NCBI GenBank assembly: GCA_018064855.1
Contig: JAGHUM010000068.1
Location: 20,276-84,275, forward strand
Reading direction: 5' to 3'
From: Candidatus Physcocola equi
Lineage (GTDB): Bacteria; Bacteroidota; Bacteroidia; Bacteroidales; Paludibacteraceae
Length of the DNA stretch: 64,000 nucleotides
Part shown: one piece after another, positions 16,015 to 24,959 of the stretch
Position numbering within the stretch: position 1 is the stretch's first letter
Layout: every line of letters begins with the position of its first letter
Position numbers and translations under genes: made by a program
The notes under the pieces: generated by a model
Database searches by the model: none
What the model was told of the DNA's origin: nothing
Seen by the model: only the letters and a program-made list of their open reading frames with translations

Positions 16015-17133
16015 TTATCGGCGTCCACCTCTGCCGCCTCCGTGGCTGCTTCCGCCTCTGCCAGAACTGCTGCTAGAACTGCTGCCAGAGTAACTGCTAG
16101 AACTGCCTCTTGAAGAACTTGAACTGTATCCGCGTGAGCTGCTTGAAGAAGAGCTTGAACTGCTTGACGAACTAGAACTGTAACTGCGAGTGCTGCTTGA
16201 CGAAGAACTGCGGCTTGGTGCTGAGTAACCTCTTGAACTAGAGCTGCTGCTTGAACTGCCGCCTGAGTAACTGCGGGTTCCGCGGCTTGGAGTAGAATAA
16301 CCTCTTGAACCAGAGCTGCTGCTTGAACTGCCGCCTGAGTAACTGCGAGTTCCGCGGCTTGGAGTAGAGTAGCCTCTTGAACCAGAAGTGTTGGTGCTGC
16401 TGTAACTGCGTGGGCCTCGGCTGCTGGTAGATGTGCTTGAACGAACGCCACGATAGTCACCACGAGGGCCTGTTGATCTTACACTGCCACGAGCACTTCT
16501 TGCCGGACGGTAAGAGTGGCCATTGTAGTATGGTGTGTAGTGTGCATGATGGTTGTGGCTGTAATAGTAAGGTGTTGTGAAGTGGTTGTGGTGGTAACCA
16601 TAATAGCCATAATAACCATAGTCGTAATGATGGCCATAATAACCAAAGTGGTAGTGTCCATAGTGACAGTGGTGGAAATAATATGGATGAGTCCAATAAG
16701 CATGGTTCCACCCCCATCCCCAGAATGGGTCGTAGAGCGCGTAGTTGCTGTAACCGTATCTCCAATCGTATCCCCAATATGGGTAGTATGATGAATATCC
16801 AAAGTAGATGTTCACTTTTGCATCGTCGTTATTTTCCTCTTCCTGTGTGTAGATAGGGAGGTCTGCATCGTGGAAACGGTTCAATCGACGAGAGTAAACG
16901 TAGTCGCTGTCGTCATAAGCAACGTATGCGGCTGTGTCGTAGGCATGGCGGGAAATTCCTTCCTGTGCCATAAGGTATTCTTTCTCTTTAGCGATTCTTA
17001 AAGAGTCTTTCTTTTTTTCTTTCGCAATTTCTTCCTGTGTGTCTTTGTCACTCCAATACAACTCGTCTTGAGCGATTGCAGCGGTAGAGCAGAGTGCTGA
17101 GCAGAAAAACGCAAGTGTCAGTTTCATGTTCAT
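16015..17133 (-). CDS. Exported Tyr/His/Ser/Gly-rich low-complexity protein
   Basis: 372 residues with a signal peptide ending AAIAQ. Residues about 25-105 are a normal charged region (KEKKKDSLRIAKEKEYL). About 108-210 is extremely Tyr/His/Trp/Gly-rich (many GYYGYH-like steps). From about 215 to the end it is Ser/Arg/Gly-rich with long Ser runs and ends GGGRGGRR. No enzyme motif. The composition recalls matrix or adhesive surface proteins, but that is inference. An AGGAGG Shine-Dalgarno (plus 17142-17147) sits 8 bases before the first ATG, rare in this phylum, and selects that start. A sigma-54-like promoter lies at 17202-17217, a feature shared with the two DUF6515 genes at 47-49 kb. Confidence 0.85.
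   Translation of the reverse strand: MNMKLTLAFFCSALCSTAAIAQDELYWSDKDTQEEIAKEKKKDSLRIAKEKEYLMAQEGISRHAYDTAAYVAYDDSDYVYSRRLNRFHDADLPIYTQEEENNDDAKVNIYFGYSSYYPYWGYDWRYGYSNYALYDPFWGWGWNHAYWTHPYYFHHCHYGHYHFGYYGHHYDYGYYGYYGYHHNHFTTPYYYSHNHHAHYTPYYNGHSYRPARSARGSVRSTGPRGDYRGVRSSTSTSSRGPRSYSSTNTSGSRGYSTPSRGTRSYSGGSSSSSSGSRGYSTPSRGTRSYSGGSSSSSSSSRGYSAPSRSSSSSSTRSYSSSSSSSSSSSSSSSRGYSSSSSRGSSSSYSGSSSSSSSGRGGSSHGGGRGGRR
16229..16372 (-). repeat. Two tandem 72-base repeats in the Ser-rich gene
   Basis: Units 16229-16300 and 16301-16372 differ at a few bases; a third, partial unit follows from 16373. Each encodes 24 residues of the type GSRGYSTPSRGTRSYSGG plus Ser. Such in-frame units can change in number by slippage. 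Confidence 0.85.
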
Positions 17134-17201
17134 ATACTGGTCCTCCTATTAGTTTCGTGTTGAATAATGTTTTGTCTTAATATGACTGTCACATGTATTA
17201 A

Positions 17202-17217
17202 TACAAAGACTGTGCCA
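17202..17217 (-). promoter_or_regulatory. Sigma-54-like promoter of the Tyr/His/Ser-rich protein gene
   Basis: The minus strand reads TGGCAC-AGTCT-TTGTA: the -24 element TGGCAC is perfect, and the -12 element TTGTA differs from TTGC(A/T) by one base. The spacing of five bases is exact. The expected start is near 17190, giving a leader of about 58 bases. No TAnnTTTG box was seen in a better place. Confidence 0.6.
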
Positions 17218-17304
17218 AACAATTGCTGGTTTGCTTTTTTTGTATGTAAACAATTCTTCGTGAACTTTCTTTGCCAATGCGCAGCAAAGTGCCGAAAAAG
17301 TGCT

Positions 17305-17312
17305 TATCTTTG
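17305..17312 (+). promoter_or_regulatory. Possible -7 box for prmA
   Basis: TATCTTTG fits TAnnTTTG. No TTG lies at the right distance upstream. The leader to the prmA ATG would be about 115 bases. The rest of the 300-base divergent region 17134-17433 holds only the sigma-54-like promoter and AT-rich sequence. Confidence 0.35.
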
Positions 17313-17433
17313 TGAATAAAGAATTTACAAAGTGATATTCTACGCCATATTATTGGGCAAAGATAATCAACTTGGGCGAAATTTGCCTTTTTTTTGTTAT
17401 AAAAAGTATTAAAATATAAATAAATACTGCAAA

Positions 17434-18291
17434 ATGACTTACACCTCATATCTCTTTCGTTTTTCTGATAATGTGAGAGCCTTTGCCGATGATGTCTTCC
17501 CTGAGTATTTGTCTGAGTTGCCTTTTGAAAGTTTCATGTCGGAAAACGACGGTTTGGTTGGGTATGTGGCTCAAGACGATTCAGGAATTGAGGATGGCGT
17601 GAAAAAAGCTATTGAGGCGTTTATCGCATCTTTCCCGCAATGCGACAGTATTACCTACGAGAAGGCAACAATCGCAGATCAAAACTGGAATGAAACTTGG
17701 GAGAAGGAATCGTTTAAGCCTATCTTGATCGGGGATGAGTGCGTCGTACACAGTCCTTTCCACACAGATGTCCCCCATGTGAAGTATGACATTTTGATTG
17801 ACCCTCACCAGTCTTTTGGCTCCGGTGCTCACGAGACCACGTCTTTAATGATACGTCATTTGCTGAATGAGGACATGACAGGCAAGCGTGTTATGGATGT
17901 GGGGTGTGGCACTGCAATCCTTGGTATATTAGCGTTGAAAAAAGGTGCGGAATCTTTGAGCGCTTTCGACATTGATGAATGGGCGTATGAAAATGCGAAG
18001 TTGAATTTCACACTTAATAATATAGTAGGTGCTGATCTCCGTTTGGGCGGCTTTGAGGTCATGCCGGAAGGTAGATTTGATGTGGTGTTGGCAAATATCA
18101 CTAAAAACATCTTGCTTGAAGGATTCCCAATGTATGCTTCACGTCTCACAAATGGTGGAAAACTTTTTGTGAGTGGTTTTTTCCACAAAGATGTTGATGA
18201 GGTAACTGCTGTAGGTGCTAATCTCGGATTGAAGGTGTATAGCCACACCGAAGACGGAGACTGGAGTTCGCTCGCATTCATTAAAGATTAA
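17434..18291 (+). CDS. prmA: Ribosomal protein L11 methyltransferase
   Basis: 285 residues. PrmA uses S-adenosylmethionine to methylate L11 of the 50S subunit. Seen: the small N-terminal substrate domain (1-90), the linker motif SFGSGAHETT (about 127-136), the SAM loop MDVGCGTAILGI (154-165), the acidic FDID that binds the ribose, and the LANITKNIL segment that replaces the NPPY catalytic motif. The next gene starts 3 bases after its stop, so prmA, the helicase and the methyltransferase-like gene form one operon. Confidence 0.95.
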   Translation: MTYTSYLFRFSDNVRAFADDVFPEYLSELPFESFMSENDGLVGYVAQDDSGIEDGVKKAIEAFIASFPQCDSITYEKATIADQNWNETWEKESFKPILIGDECVVHSPFHTDVPHVKYDILIDPHQSFGSGAHETTSLMIRHLLNEDMTGKRVMDVGCGTAILGILALKKGAESLSAFDIDEWAYENAKLNFTLNNIVGADLRLGGFEVMPEGRFDVVLANITKNILLEGFPMYASRLTNGGKLFVSGFFHKDVDEVTAVGANLGLKVYSHTEDGDWSSLAFIKD

Positions 18292-18294
18292 TAA

Positions 18295-20484
18295 ATGGAA
18301 TTGCAGGATATACAATTAGGGGAGGAAGCGCAACTGGTCTATCGACTGGTGGAGCGTACGCGGGCCAATGTTTTCCTTACTGGAAAGGCGGGCACTGGAA
18401 AAACTACGTTTCTAAAATACCTACGACAGCACACGTCTAAACGTATGGTGGTGCTTGCGCCTACAGGAGTGGCTGCCATCAATGCGGAAGGAATGACTAT
18501 CCATTCATTCTTTCAACTGCCTTTCGATCCATATATTCCTGGTTATACAAAAAAAGATAACGCGTTTCGGGTGCAAAAGAACAAACTCAATATGATCCGA
18601 AGTCTCGACTTGGTGGTGATTGATGAGATTAGTATGGTGCGCGCCGATTTGCTTGACTCGATAGACGACACGCTGCGTCGTGTCAGAAAAAACAACGAAG
18701 CCTTTGGCGGTGTGCAGTTGCTGCTGATTGGCGATTTACAACAACTCCCGCCTGTTGTTCAGCCTCAGGAAGAGGAACTGCTCTCTCAATACTATAGCAC
18801 CCATTTCTTTTTTGGAAGTCTGGCACTTCAGAGAGTTGGACTTTATCCTGTGGAACTGACGAAAGTGTATAGGCAAAGCGACAGCCATTTCGTAAATCTG
18901 CTGAATGCTGTGAGAGACAATAAAATCAACTCTCAAGTGTTATCCGCTCTTAACGAACGGTATGTGAAAGACTTTGAACCTCCCAAAGACCGCCAATATG
19001 TTTGGCTGACCACTCATAACTTCAAAGCCAACAACATAAACGAGAAAAAAATGGATGCGTTGCCTGGCACGCAGTATCTTTACCAATGCCAGGTGAAAGA
19101 CACATTCCCGGAATCTTTGTATCCAACAGATGCCGTACTTCGGTTGAAGGTGGGAGCGCAGGTGATGTTTGTGAAAAACGATCCTGCCAAGCGTTTTTAT
19201 AATGGCCGCATAGGTGTTGTTAAGGAACTCGACAAAGATGAGGTGGTTGTGGAGTTCCCCGACGGAGGAAATGTGAAAGTGGAGCCCATGCAGTGGGATA
19301 ACGTGCAATATGTGTTAAATGAAAGCACAAAAGAAATAGAAGAAAAACAGCTTGGCAGTTTTGTGCAATATCCATTGCGACTGGCGTGGTCGGTCACCAT
19401 TCATAAAAGTCAGGGACTTACATTTGATTATGTGATGCTTGATGCTGCCAATGCTTTTGCTGCGGGACAGGTGTATGTGGCGCTTAGCCGGTGCCGTAGT
19501 TTGGAAGGCCTTGTGCTCACAAAACCGCTTTCTTTGTCTTCTATCTACGCCGACCCCGACATTTTGCGCTATAGTGAAAATAATCGGGCGAATGCCTTGC
19601 AGGAAACACAAATATCCGCAATGGAGCGAGAGTTTCTGCTGTCCAATCTTATGGAACTTTTCTCGTTTGATGGAATGGTGGATTCCCTATCAAGTCTGTC
19701 GAGGTTTTTTGAGGAACATCTTTCCTATGAGTCGCTTATATGCGACAAACTAACCTATTTGAAATCGGAGGCATGGAATGGTTTGCTGAGCATCCAACCC
19801 ACATTTCATAGACAACTGCAAAATCTTTTTCAGTCAGGTCAGATGGAAATGCTGCAAGAACGTGTGAGAAAGGCGGTTGCTTATTATGATGGACGGTTGT
19901 CCGATTTCGTGACACTTGTTCCCCTGCTGAAAATAACCATATCCAACAAAGAAATAGCACAACGCTATTCCTCCATCGTGGAAACTTTCGTCAGACTGGT
20001 CCGTCTGAAGAGTGCCACTTTGAAGGCTGCGGAAAACGGATTTGAACTGACAGCTTATATGCGTGCAAGAAGTAAAGCCCTTGCAACGAGTGAAGAATCA
20101 GGGCCACAACCTCAATATTATCAAAAAAAACAAAAGGCGTCAGCCACTCCAAAGAAACCGACGGCCCAGATCTCTTTTGAGATGTATGGTGAGTTGAAAA
20201 GCGAAGAGAAAAATGGCGCGCAGGTTGTGAAGGAAATAGCAAAAAAACGAGGCTTGGTTGCAAGCACCATCTATTCCCATTTGGGAACGTATGTCTCAAC
20301 AGGTCAACTGAAAACCGAAGAACTGGTGGATGGGGAAAAGATAAAACAGATCGAACGCTGCATCGATAAGGCTGGCGGTACCGTGAAATTGTCTGAAATA
20401 AGAGAAGAACTGGGAGAATCGGTTACTTTTGAAGAAATAAGAATGGTCTTCGCCCAGCCAAAATACAAGAAAAAAGAACAATAA
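18295..20484 (+). CDS. Pif1/RecD2-like DNA helicase with C-terminal helix-turn-helix
   Basis: 729 residues. Superfamily 1B helicase of the Pif1 type: Walker A GKAGTGKT (30-37), APTGVAAIN (motif Ia), VVIDEISMV (Walker B, D110/E111), IGDLQQLPPV (motif III), then IHKSQGLTFD (motif V) and YVALSRCRSLEGL (motif VI). A long C-terminal extension follows: residues about 560-630 are helical, and 640-729 (EIAKKRGLVASTIYSHLGTYVSTGQL...) resemble the HTH_40 domain found behind some RecQ and Pif1-like helicases. Such proteins unwind 5'-tailed DNA, possibly G-quadruplexes or stalled forks; the exact role here is unknown. It is the middle gene of the prmA operon. Confidence 0.88.
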   Translation: MELQDIQLGEEAQLVYRLVERTRANVFLTGKAGTGKTTFLKYLRQHTSKRMVVLAPTGVAAINAEGMTIHSFFQLPFDPYIPGYTKKDNAFRVQKNKLNMIRSLDLVVIDEISMVRADLLDSIDDTLRRVRKNNEAFGGVQLLLIGDLQQLPPVVQPQEEELLSQYYSTHFFFGSLALQRVGLYPVELTKVYRQSDSHFVNLLNAVRDNKINSQVLSALNERYVKDFEPPKDRQYVWLTTHNFKANNINEKKMDALPGTQYLYQCQVKDTFPESLYPTDAVLRLKVGAQVMFVKNDPAKRFYNGRIGVVKELDKDEVVVEFPDGGNVKVEPMQWDNVQYVLNESTKEIEEKQLGSFVQYPLRLAWSVTIHKSQGLTFDYVMLDAANAFAAGQVYVALSRCRSLEGLVLTKPLSLSSIYADPDILRYSENNRANALQETQISAMEREFLLSNLMELFSFDGMVDSLSSLSRFFEEHLSYESLICDKLTYLKSEAWNGLLSIQPTFHRQLQNLFQSGQMEMLQERVRKAVAYYDGRLSDFVTLVPLLKITISNKEIAQRYSSIVETFVRLVRLKSATLKAAENGFELTAYMRARSKALATSEESGPQPQYYQKKQKASATPKKPTAQISFEMYGELKSEEKNGAQVVKEIAKKRGLVASTIYSHLGTYVSTGQLKTEELVDGEKIKQIERCIDKAGGTVKLSEIREELGESVTFEEIRMVFAQPKYKKKEQ

Positions 20485-20486
20485 AC

Positions 20487-21206
20487 ATGAACGAACTTTT
20501 TCAATATCTGTCATACTCGTTCCGGGCAAAACACCAGGGTGGTTTTGGCATACATTCTCCTTATGTGTTCCATTTGGTCAGTTACATTATAGAAGAGCAT
20601 CTGCCCTATTACGCCTATTCATTGGTGGAAAAAATAAGAGAACGTATGGCCGATGGACCGGAAAAGAAAAAAACAAAGAAAGAACTGCCGGCCAAATATG
20701 CTCAATTGTTGTTCCGATTGGCGAATAGTTACCAGCCAAGCCAAATTGTGCACATTGGGGCTGAAACTGGATTGACAGATCTCTATTTCTCACATGTTGA
20801 CGGGAAAAAGAATGTGAGTGTGGTTTCTGCTCAAAAGGAAGAGGCAGAACGAATAATGACACTTTCAAAAAAATACGGAAAGTCAAATGTGACCGGATAT
20901 TATGCGTCTGATTATGCAGTCGCCTATGGAAAGCTGGTTGAACAGGTCAAAGGGAAACACCTCCTTTATTTGGAGGATGTATCTGCAGAACAACTGAGTG
21001 CTATAATAGACACCAACCTGAACGCGATGGAAGGCGGAAATGCTTTTGTCATCATTCGTCAACCACGCTCATCTTCTGAGAAAACTGCCTTGTGGGAAAA
21101 ACTCAAACAAGATGAGCGGGTGAAAGTGACTATAGAACTCTTCAGACTTGGCTTGATAATCAGTAATCCAGATTTACAGAAAGAAAACTTCGTGCTAAAA
21201 TTCTGA
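20487..21206 (+). CDS. SAM-methyltransferase-like protein, probably degenerate
   Basis: 239 residues. Residues 1-50 (SYSFRAKHQGGFGIHSPYVFHLVSYII) are a block I associate with a Bacteroidetes-only family. The middle part (IVHIGAETGLTDLYFSHV, residues about 88-105) resembles the SAM-binding strand-loop-helix of O-methyltransferases, but the loop reads GAETGLTD, lacking the usual GxGxG. The last strands (LGLIISNPDLQKENFVLKF) fit the class I fold. Catalysis and substrate cannot be inferred. It begins 2 bases after the helicase gene, so the two are expressed together. Confidence 0.65.
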   Translation: MNELFQYLSYSFRAKHQGGFGIHSPYVFHLVSYIIEEHLPYYAYSLVEKIRERMADGPEKKKTKKELPAKYAQLLFRLANSYQPSQIVHIGAETGLTDLYFSHVDGKKNVSVVSAQKEEAERIMTLSKKYGKSNVTGYYASDYAVAYGKLVEQVKGKHLLYLEDVSAEQLSAIIDTNLNAMEGGNAFVIIRQPRSSSEKTALWEKLKQDERVKVTIELFRLGLIISNPDLQKENFVLKF

Positions 21207-21213
21207 TTTTTTT

Positions 21214-21254
21214 TGGCAATTAAGTTGTAATTTCTAAAAAAAGATATATTTTTG
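21214..21254 (+). promoter_or_regulatory. Overlapping sigma-70 and sigma-54-like promoters of the DUF2795 gene
   Basis: TTG at 21225-21227 and TATTTTTG at 21247-21254 are separated by exactly 19 bases, the Bacteroidetes consensus. The same TTG is also the -12 part of TGGCAA-TTAAG-TTGTA (21214-21229), a sigma-54-like match. The sigma-70 start would be near 21261, about 47 bases before the ATG. Confidence 0.7.
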
Positions 21255-21307
21255 CACACCTTAAAAAGGGATAATTTTTTTGAAACAACACTAATAAATC
21301 TTTTATT

Positions 21308-21529
21308 ATGTATTGGACTCTCGAACTTGCATCTAAGTTGGAAGATGCACCTTGGCCTGCAACTAAAGAAGAACTCATTGATTATGCAATGCGTTCTGGT
21401 ACGCCTCAGGAAGTAATAGAAAACCTTCAGGAACTGGAAGATGAAGGCGATGTATATGAAACTATCGAGGATGTTTGGCCAGATTATCCAAGCAAGGATG
21501 ATTTCTTGTTCAATGAGGACGAGTATTAA
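21308..21529 (+). CDS. Small acidic DUF2795 family protein
   Basis: 73 residues, strongly acidic, with a single domain: ASKLEDAPWPATKEELIDYAMRSG-type helices and a C-terminal acidic tail. It matches the DUF2795 family (TKeELidYa and VxeNLqeLxDeg signatures), found across Bacteroidetes as a short stand-alone protein of unknown function. No signal peptide, so cytoplasmic. It stands directly before the T9SS operon but has its own consensus promoter. Confidence 0.85.
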   Translation: MYWTLELASKLEDAPWPATKEELIDYAMRSGTPQEVIENLQELEDEGDVYETIEDVWPDYPSKDDFLFNEDEY

Positions 21530-21575
21530 AAAAATAAAAAATGCAGTAAATAAGTGCCATTTTTGACGCTTATTG

Positions 21576-21606
21576 TTGCTATTTTATATAAAAATTGGTA
21601 ATATTG
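21576..21606 (+). promoter_or_regulatory. Possible promoter of the T9SS operon
   Basis: TTG (21576-21578), a 20-base spacer, then TAATATTG (21599-21606), one base off TAnnTTTG. The expected leader before the ATG at 21630 is only about 17 bases. A closer TAAATTTG (21611-21618) is too near the start codon. Confidence 0.35.
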
Positions 21607-21629
21607 CTGATAAATTTGGTTGTAAACTC

Positions 21630-22601
21630 ATGATGGGTATAAGAAAACTGCTCCTAAATCTTTGTGTTGCAGCACTTCCGGCTGCGGCGTGGGCGCAGTT
21701 TGATACTCAGAGAACGCAATACATGTTTAGCACTACCGCATATAATCCGGCGGCGATTGCTCAGGATGACATGTGTGATGTGCTTGGTGTTTACCGAATG
21801 CAATGGGCAGGTTTCTCCCGTGCACCGAAAGAGTGGGTGGTATCGGCTGCTGCTCCATTGTCGATTGCGGACACCAAACATGGCTTAGGCGCGAGTTTCA
21901 TGAGCGAGAGCATTGGCCTTTTTGAAAGTTCAACTTTCATCGTTCAATACGCCTTCCGATTCCCTTTGTGGAATGGAAACTTGGGGCTGGGCCTGAATTT
22001 AGGCGGTATAAGTCAAAATTTCGCCTCCCAGGATGCCGATTTCACCGGAAACAACAACTCGGCAGTAAGCGGGGACACTTATCACAGCGATTCAAGTGAT
22101 CCAATGGTGCAGGGAAGTGAAAACGACGACATGGCGTTCACAGCAGGATTCGGAGCTTATTATTCTGACGAAAGAATGCACATAGGCTTGTCTGTTCTCA
22201 ATTTGAACAATCCAACCTTCGATCTTGGCGAAACCGAGTCAATAGAGACAGTAAGAGTCTTTTACCTGAATGGTGGTTATGACTTCGATTTGGCGGAGAA
22301 AGAAATCAAGATAAAGCCGTCTTTCCTTTGGGGAACGGATTTCTCAACGTCGCAGGTGAATCTCACTTGCCTCGGTGAGTATAAAAAGAAGTATGTTGCC
22401 GGTCTGGGTTACAGATTCGGTGATTCCTTCGACTTCATGGTAGGTGCAAACCTGCTGAATGGAGTGTACGTTGGGTATGCTTACGATCTTCCGGTCAGCG
22501 GCATGATTAAGTCGGGAGGAAGTCATGAGTTGTGCCTCAAGTATTCGTTTAAATTGGAGTTCTCAAAAAAGAACAAATATAAGAGTGAACGTATTTTATA
22601 A
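21630..22601 (+). CDS. porP: T9SS outer-membrane protein, PorP/SprF family
   Basis: 323 residues from MMGIRKLL (another ATG three bases on is equivalent), with a signal peptide ending AAAWAQ. The mature start FDTQRTQYMFSTTAYNPAAIAQ and the repeated amphipathic strands are typical of PorP/SprF, an outer-membrane partner of the type IX secretion system. It ends in a barrel-like strand. It lies directly before gldK-L-M-N, the same order as porP-porK-porL-porM-porN in Porphyromonas gingivalis. Its stop is 34 bases before gldK, and no terminator separates them. Confidence 0.92.
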   Translation: MMGIRKLLLNLCVAALPAAAWAQFDTQRTQYMFSTTAYNPAAIAQDDMCDVLGVYRMQWAGFSRAPKEWVVSAAAPLSIADTKHGLGASFMSESIGLFESSTFIVQYAFRFPLWNGNLGLGLNLGGISQNFASQDADFTGNNNSAVSGDTYHSDSSDPMVQGSENDDMAFTAGFGAYYSDERMHIGLSVLNLNNPTFDLGETESIETVRVFYLNGGYDFDLAEKEIKIKPSFLWGTDFSTSQVNLTCLGEYKKKYVAGLGYRFGDSFDFMVGANLLNGVYVGYAYDLPVSGMIKSGGSHELCLKYSFKLEFSKKNKYKSERIL

Positions 22602-22635
22602 ACAATTAAAAAAGCAATTAAGTAATATAAATATC

Positions 22636-24045
22636 ATGAAAAAACTTTTCATTTTTTCAGTAATCACAGCACTGCTCACAGGTTGCGGAAGCTCCAATAA
22701 TGGTGAGTTGGTGGGTGTTTATTCAAAGTCGTGGAAAGAACCTACCCCTTATGGTATGCTTTTCGTAAAGCGTGGTTCATTCACGATGGGTCAGAATGAC
22801 CAGGATGCAAACTGGGCTATGACCTCTCAGTCGAAGACCGTTTCTTTGGACGCGTTCTGGATGGACGAGACCGAAATCACCAACGGTGAGTACAAACAGT
22901 TCGTTCATTGGGTAAGAGACTCAATCGCTCGTGAAAAACTCTCTTCAGTAGATGAATCATTCAAGATCACTCAAGACAAGAGAGGTAATGAACTTGAAAA
23001 ACCAAGACTTGACTGGGGAAAGAAAATTCCTTGGGAAAAGCCAACTGAAGACCAGAAGATCGCTATCGACTCTATGTTCTACATGGGTGAAGATGCGATG
23101 GATATCTTCCCGCAGCTCAATGGTATGATCATGACTTATCAGTATTCTTGGGTTGACTATATTCAGGCTGCTAAGAAGGAAAATAAATTTGATCCGCTTC
23201 TCGGTTCTTACAACCGTAGCCTTAAAGGCCTCGGCATCAATAAGGACAGTGCTGATGTGATGATCAAGAAGGATACTTCTTACTATGATGCAGAAGGTCA
23301 CGTTATCAACAAAACCGTTTATCGTGAACTTAAGCACCGTTCAGACTTCATCTCTCGTAAGCGTGTAAACATCTATCCAGATACTCTTTGCTGGATTCGT
23401 GACTTCACATACGCTTACAATGAGCCATACATGAAGATGTATTTCGCTCACCCAGGTTATGGCGAATATCCAGTTGTTGGTGTTTCTTGGGAACAGGCTC
23501 AGGCATTCTGCCACTGGCGTTCATACCTCTTCAACTCTTATCAGGTTGCTCACAAGGCTGTTCGAGTTCAGGACTATCGTCTCCCAACCGAAGCAGAATG
23601 GGAATATGCAGCACGTGGTGGCAAGGATCTTTCAATGTATCCTTGGGGTGGTTACTACATCCGTACCGCAAAAGGTTGCTTCCTTGCTAACTTCAAGCCT
23701 CAGCGTGGTAACTATACCGACGACGGTTATTTGATTTCTGCTCGTGTGGCTTCGTTCCCACCAAATGACTACGGTTTGTATGACATGGCTGGTAACGTTG
23801 CAGAATGGACTTCATCTGCATATCACGAATCTAACTATAGTTTCGTGCACGATATGAACCCTTCTTACGAATACAATGCTAAGTCAATGGATAAAGACGT
23901 GCTTCGTCGTAAGGTTATCCGTGGCGGATCTTGGAAGGATGTTGGTATCTTCTTGCAGTGCGGTGTTCGTTCTTACGAATATCAGAATGAAAACCGTTCA
24001 TTCATCGGTTTCCGTTGTGTACGTAGCTACATCGGCGCTGAATAA
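22636..24045 (+). CDS. gldK: T9SS lipoprotein GldK/PorK
   Basis: 469 residues from MKKLFIF; the frame is open 37 residues further upstream inside porP, but the lipoprotein signal fixes this start. The lipobox LLTGC gives a lipid-anchored Cys near residue 18. The rest has the formylglycine-generating-enzyme (sulfatase-modifying) fold: VKRGSFTMG, FWMDETEITNGEY, RLPTEAEWEYAARGG, YDMAGNVAEWTSS, and the end FIGFRCVRS. GldK/PorK uses this fold structurally: with GldN it forms the periplasmic ring under the outer membrane. It lies within the porP-gldKLMN operon. Confidence 0.95.
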   Translation: MKKLFIFSVITALLTGCGSSNNGELVGVYSKSWKEPTPYGMLFVKRGSFTMGQNDQDANWAMTSQSKTVSLDAFWMDETEITNGEYKQFVHWVRDSIAREKLSSVDESFKITQDKRGNELEKPRLDWGKKIPWEKPTEDQKIAIDSMFYMGEDAMDIFPQLNGMIMTYQYSWVDYIQAAKKENKFDPLLGSYNRSLKGLGINKDSADVMIKKDTSYYDAEGHVINKTVYRELKHRSDFISRKRVNIYPDTLCWIRDFTYAYNEPYMKMYFAHPGYGEYPVVGVSWEQAQAFCHWRSYLFNSYQVAHKAVRVQDYRLPTEAEWEYAARGGKDLSMYPWGGYYIRTAKGCFLANFKPQRGNYTDDGYLISARVASFPPNDYGLYDMAGNVAEWTSSAYHESNYSFVHDMNPSYEYNAKSMDKDVLRRKVIRGGSWKDVGIFLQCGVRSYEYQNENRSFIGFRCVRSYIGAE

Positions 24046-24090
24046 TCTAATTTGAAATAAATGTCAAACTTTTAATAATTTAATCAGAAA

Positions 24091-24915
24091 ATGGGATTAG
24101 TTGAATTTCTCCAATCGGAAAAAGGAAAAAAGATTACAGGTGCAATGTACTCTGCAGGTGCGTCTGTCGTTATCGTAGGTGCTTTGTTTAAAATCCAGCA
24201 CTGGCCAGGTGCAGGTCCTATGCTTTGCGTAGGTATGTTTACTGAAGCAGTCTTGTTCTTCCTCGGTGTATTTGATAAACCACACAAAGAATATGACTGG
24301 GCTCTTGCTTACCCTGTTCTCGAAGGTGGTGAAGCTAACACTACAGATGTAGCAAACCCTAAGAACAATGCTCTCGACATTCCTGAAGTTAACCCAGCAG
24401 AACTCGTTCGCGAACAGGTTGCTAAATTGGCTCAGGGCGTTCAGCAGTTGAACAACACTGCCGCTGGTGTAGGTGAAATCAGCCAGGCTGTTGCAGGTTA
24501 TCAGAACTACGCAGCTAACTTGAACGCTGCTTCTCAGGCTGCTGGTCAGTTCGCTGCTTCACAGGCTGCTTTGACAAACTCTTCAGATTCTTTGGTTGCT
24601 TCTTACCAGAACATCGCTCAAAGCATCGGTGGCGCGTCTAACGGCGCATCTAACTTCGCTGCTCAGATGGATGGCATTACTAAGAATATCTCTACTATCA
24701 ACTCAGTATTCGAATTGCAGGTTAAGTCTGTAAACGAACAGAACGAAGCTATGAAGTCACTTGCAGGTGCTGTTAACAAGATCCAGGCTTCTTTGGATAG
24801 CTCAGCACAGAGCGCAGATGACTACAAGCAGCAGGTTGCTATGTTGGCTAACCAGTTGAAACAGCTCAACAACGTTTACGGTGGCATGCTCAACGCAATG
24901 ACTATCCGCGGCTAA
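24091..24915 (+). CDS. gldL: T9SS inner-membrane motor protein GldL/PorL
   Basis: 274 residues. Two transmembrane helices near the N-terminus (about 15-35 and 44-62) are joined by KIQHWPGAG. The second carries Glu52 (MFTEAVLFFLG), corresponding to the conserved membrane Glu implicated in proton use by GldL. The rest is cytoplasmic, helical and Ala/Gln/Asn-rich. GldL pentamers around GldM dimers form the rotary motor that powers T9SS. Highly regular codon use across gldL and gldM suggests strong expression. Confidence 0.95.
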   Translation: MGLVEFLQSEKGKKITGAMYSAGASVVIVGALFKIQHWPGAGPMLCVGMFTEAVLFFLGVFDKPHKEYDWALAYPVLEGGEANTTDVANPKNNALDIPEVNPAELVREQVAKLAQGVQQLNNTAAGVGEISQAVAGYQNYAANLNAASQAAGQFAASQAALTNSSDSLVASYQNIAQSIGGASNGASNFAAQMDGITKNISTINSVFELQVKSVNEQNEAMKSLAGAVNKIQASLDSSAQSADDYKQQVAMLANQLKQLNNVYGGMLNAMTIRG

Positions 24916-24959
24916 TTTGAATAATGAATTTTAGTAATAGATAAATTAAGTAGTACAAC

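Noticed and set aside
17198..17449. 83-codon minus-strand frame in the prmA upstream region
   Set aside because: Overlaps promoters and the start of prmA; low-complexity composition and no homologous feel.
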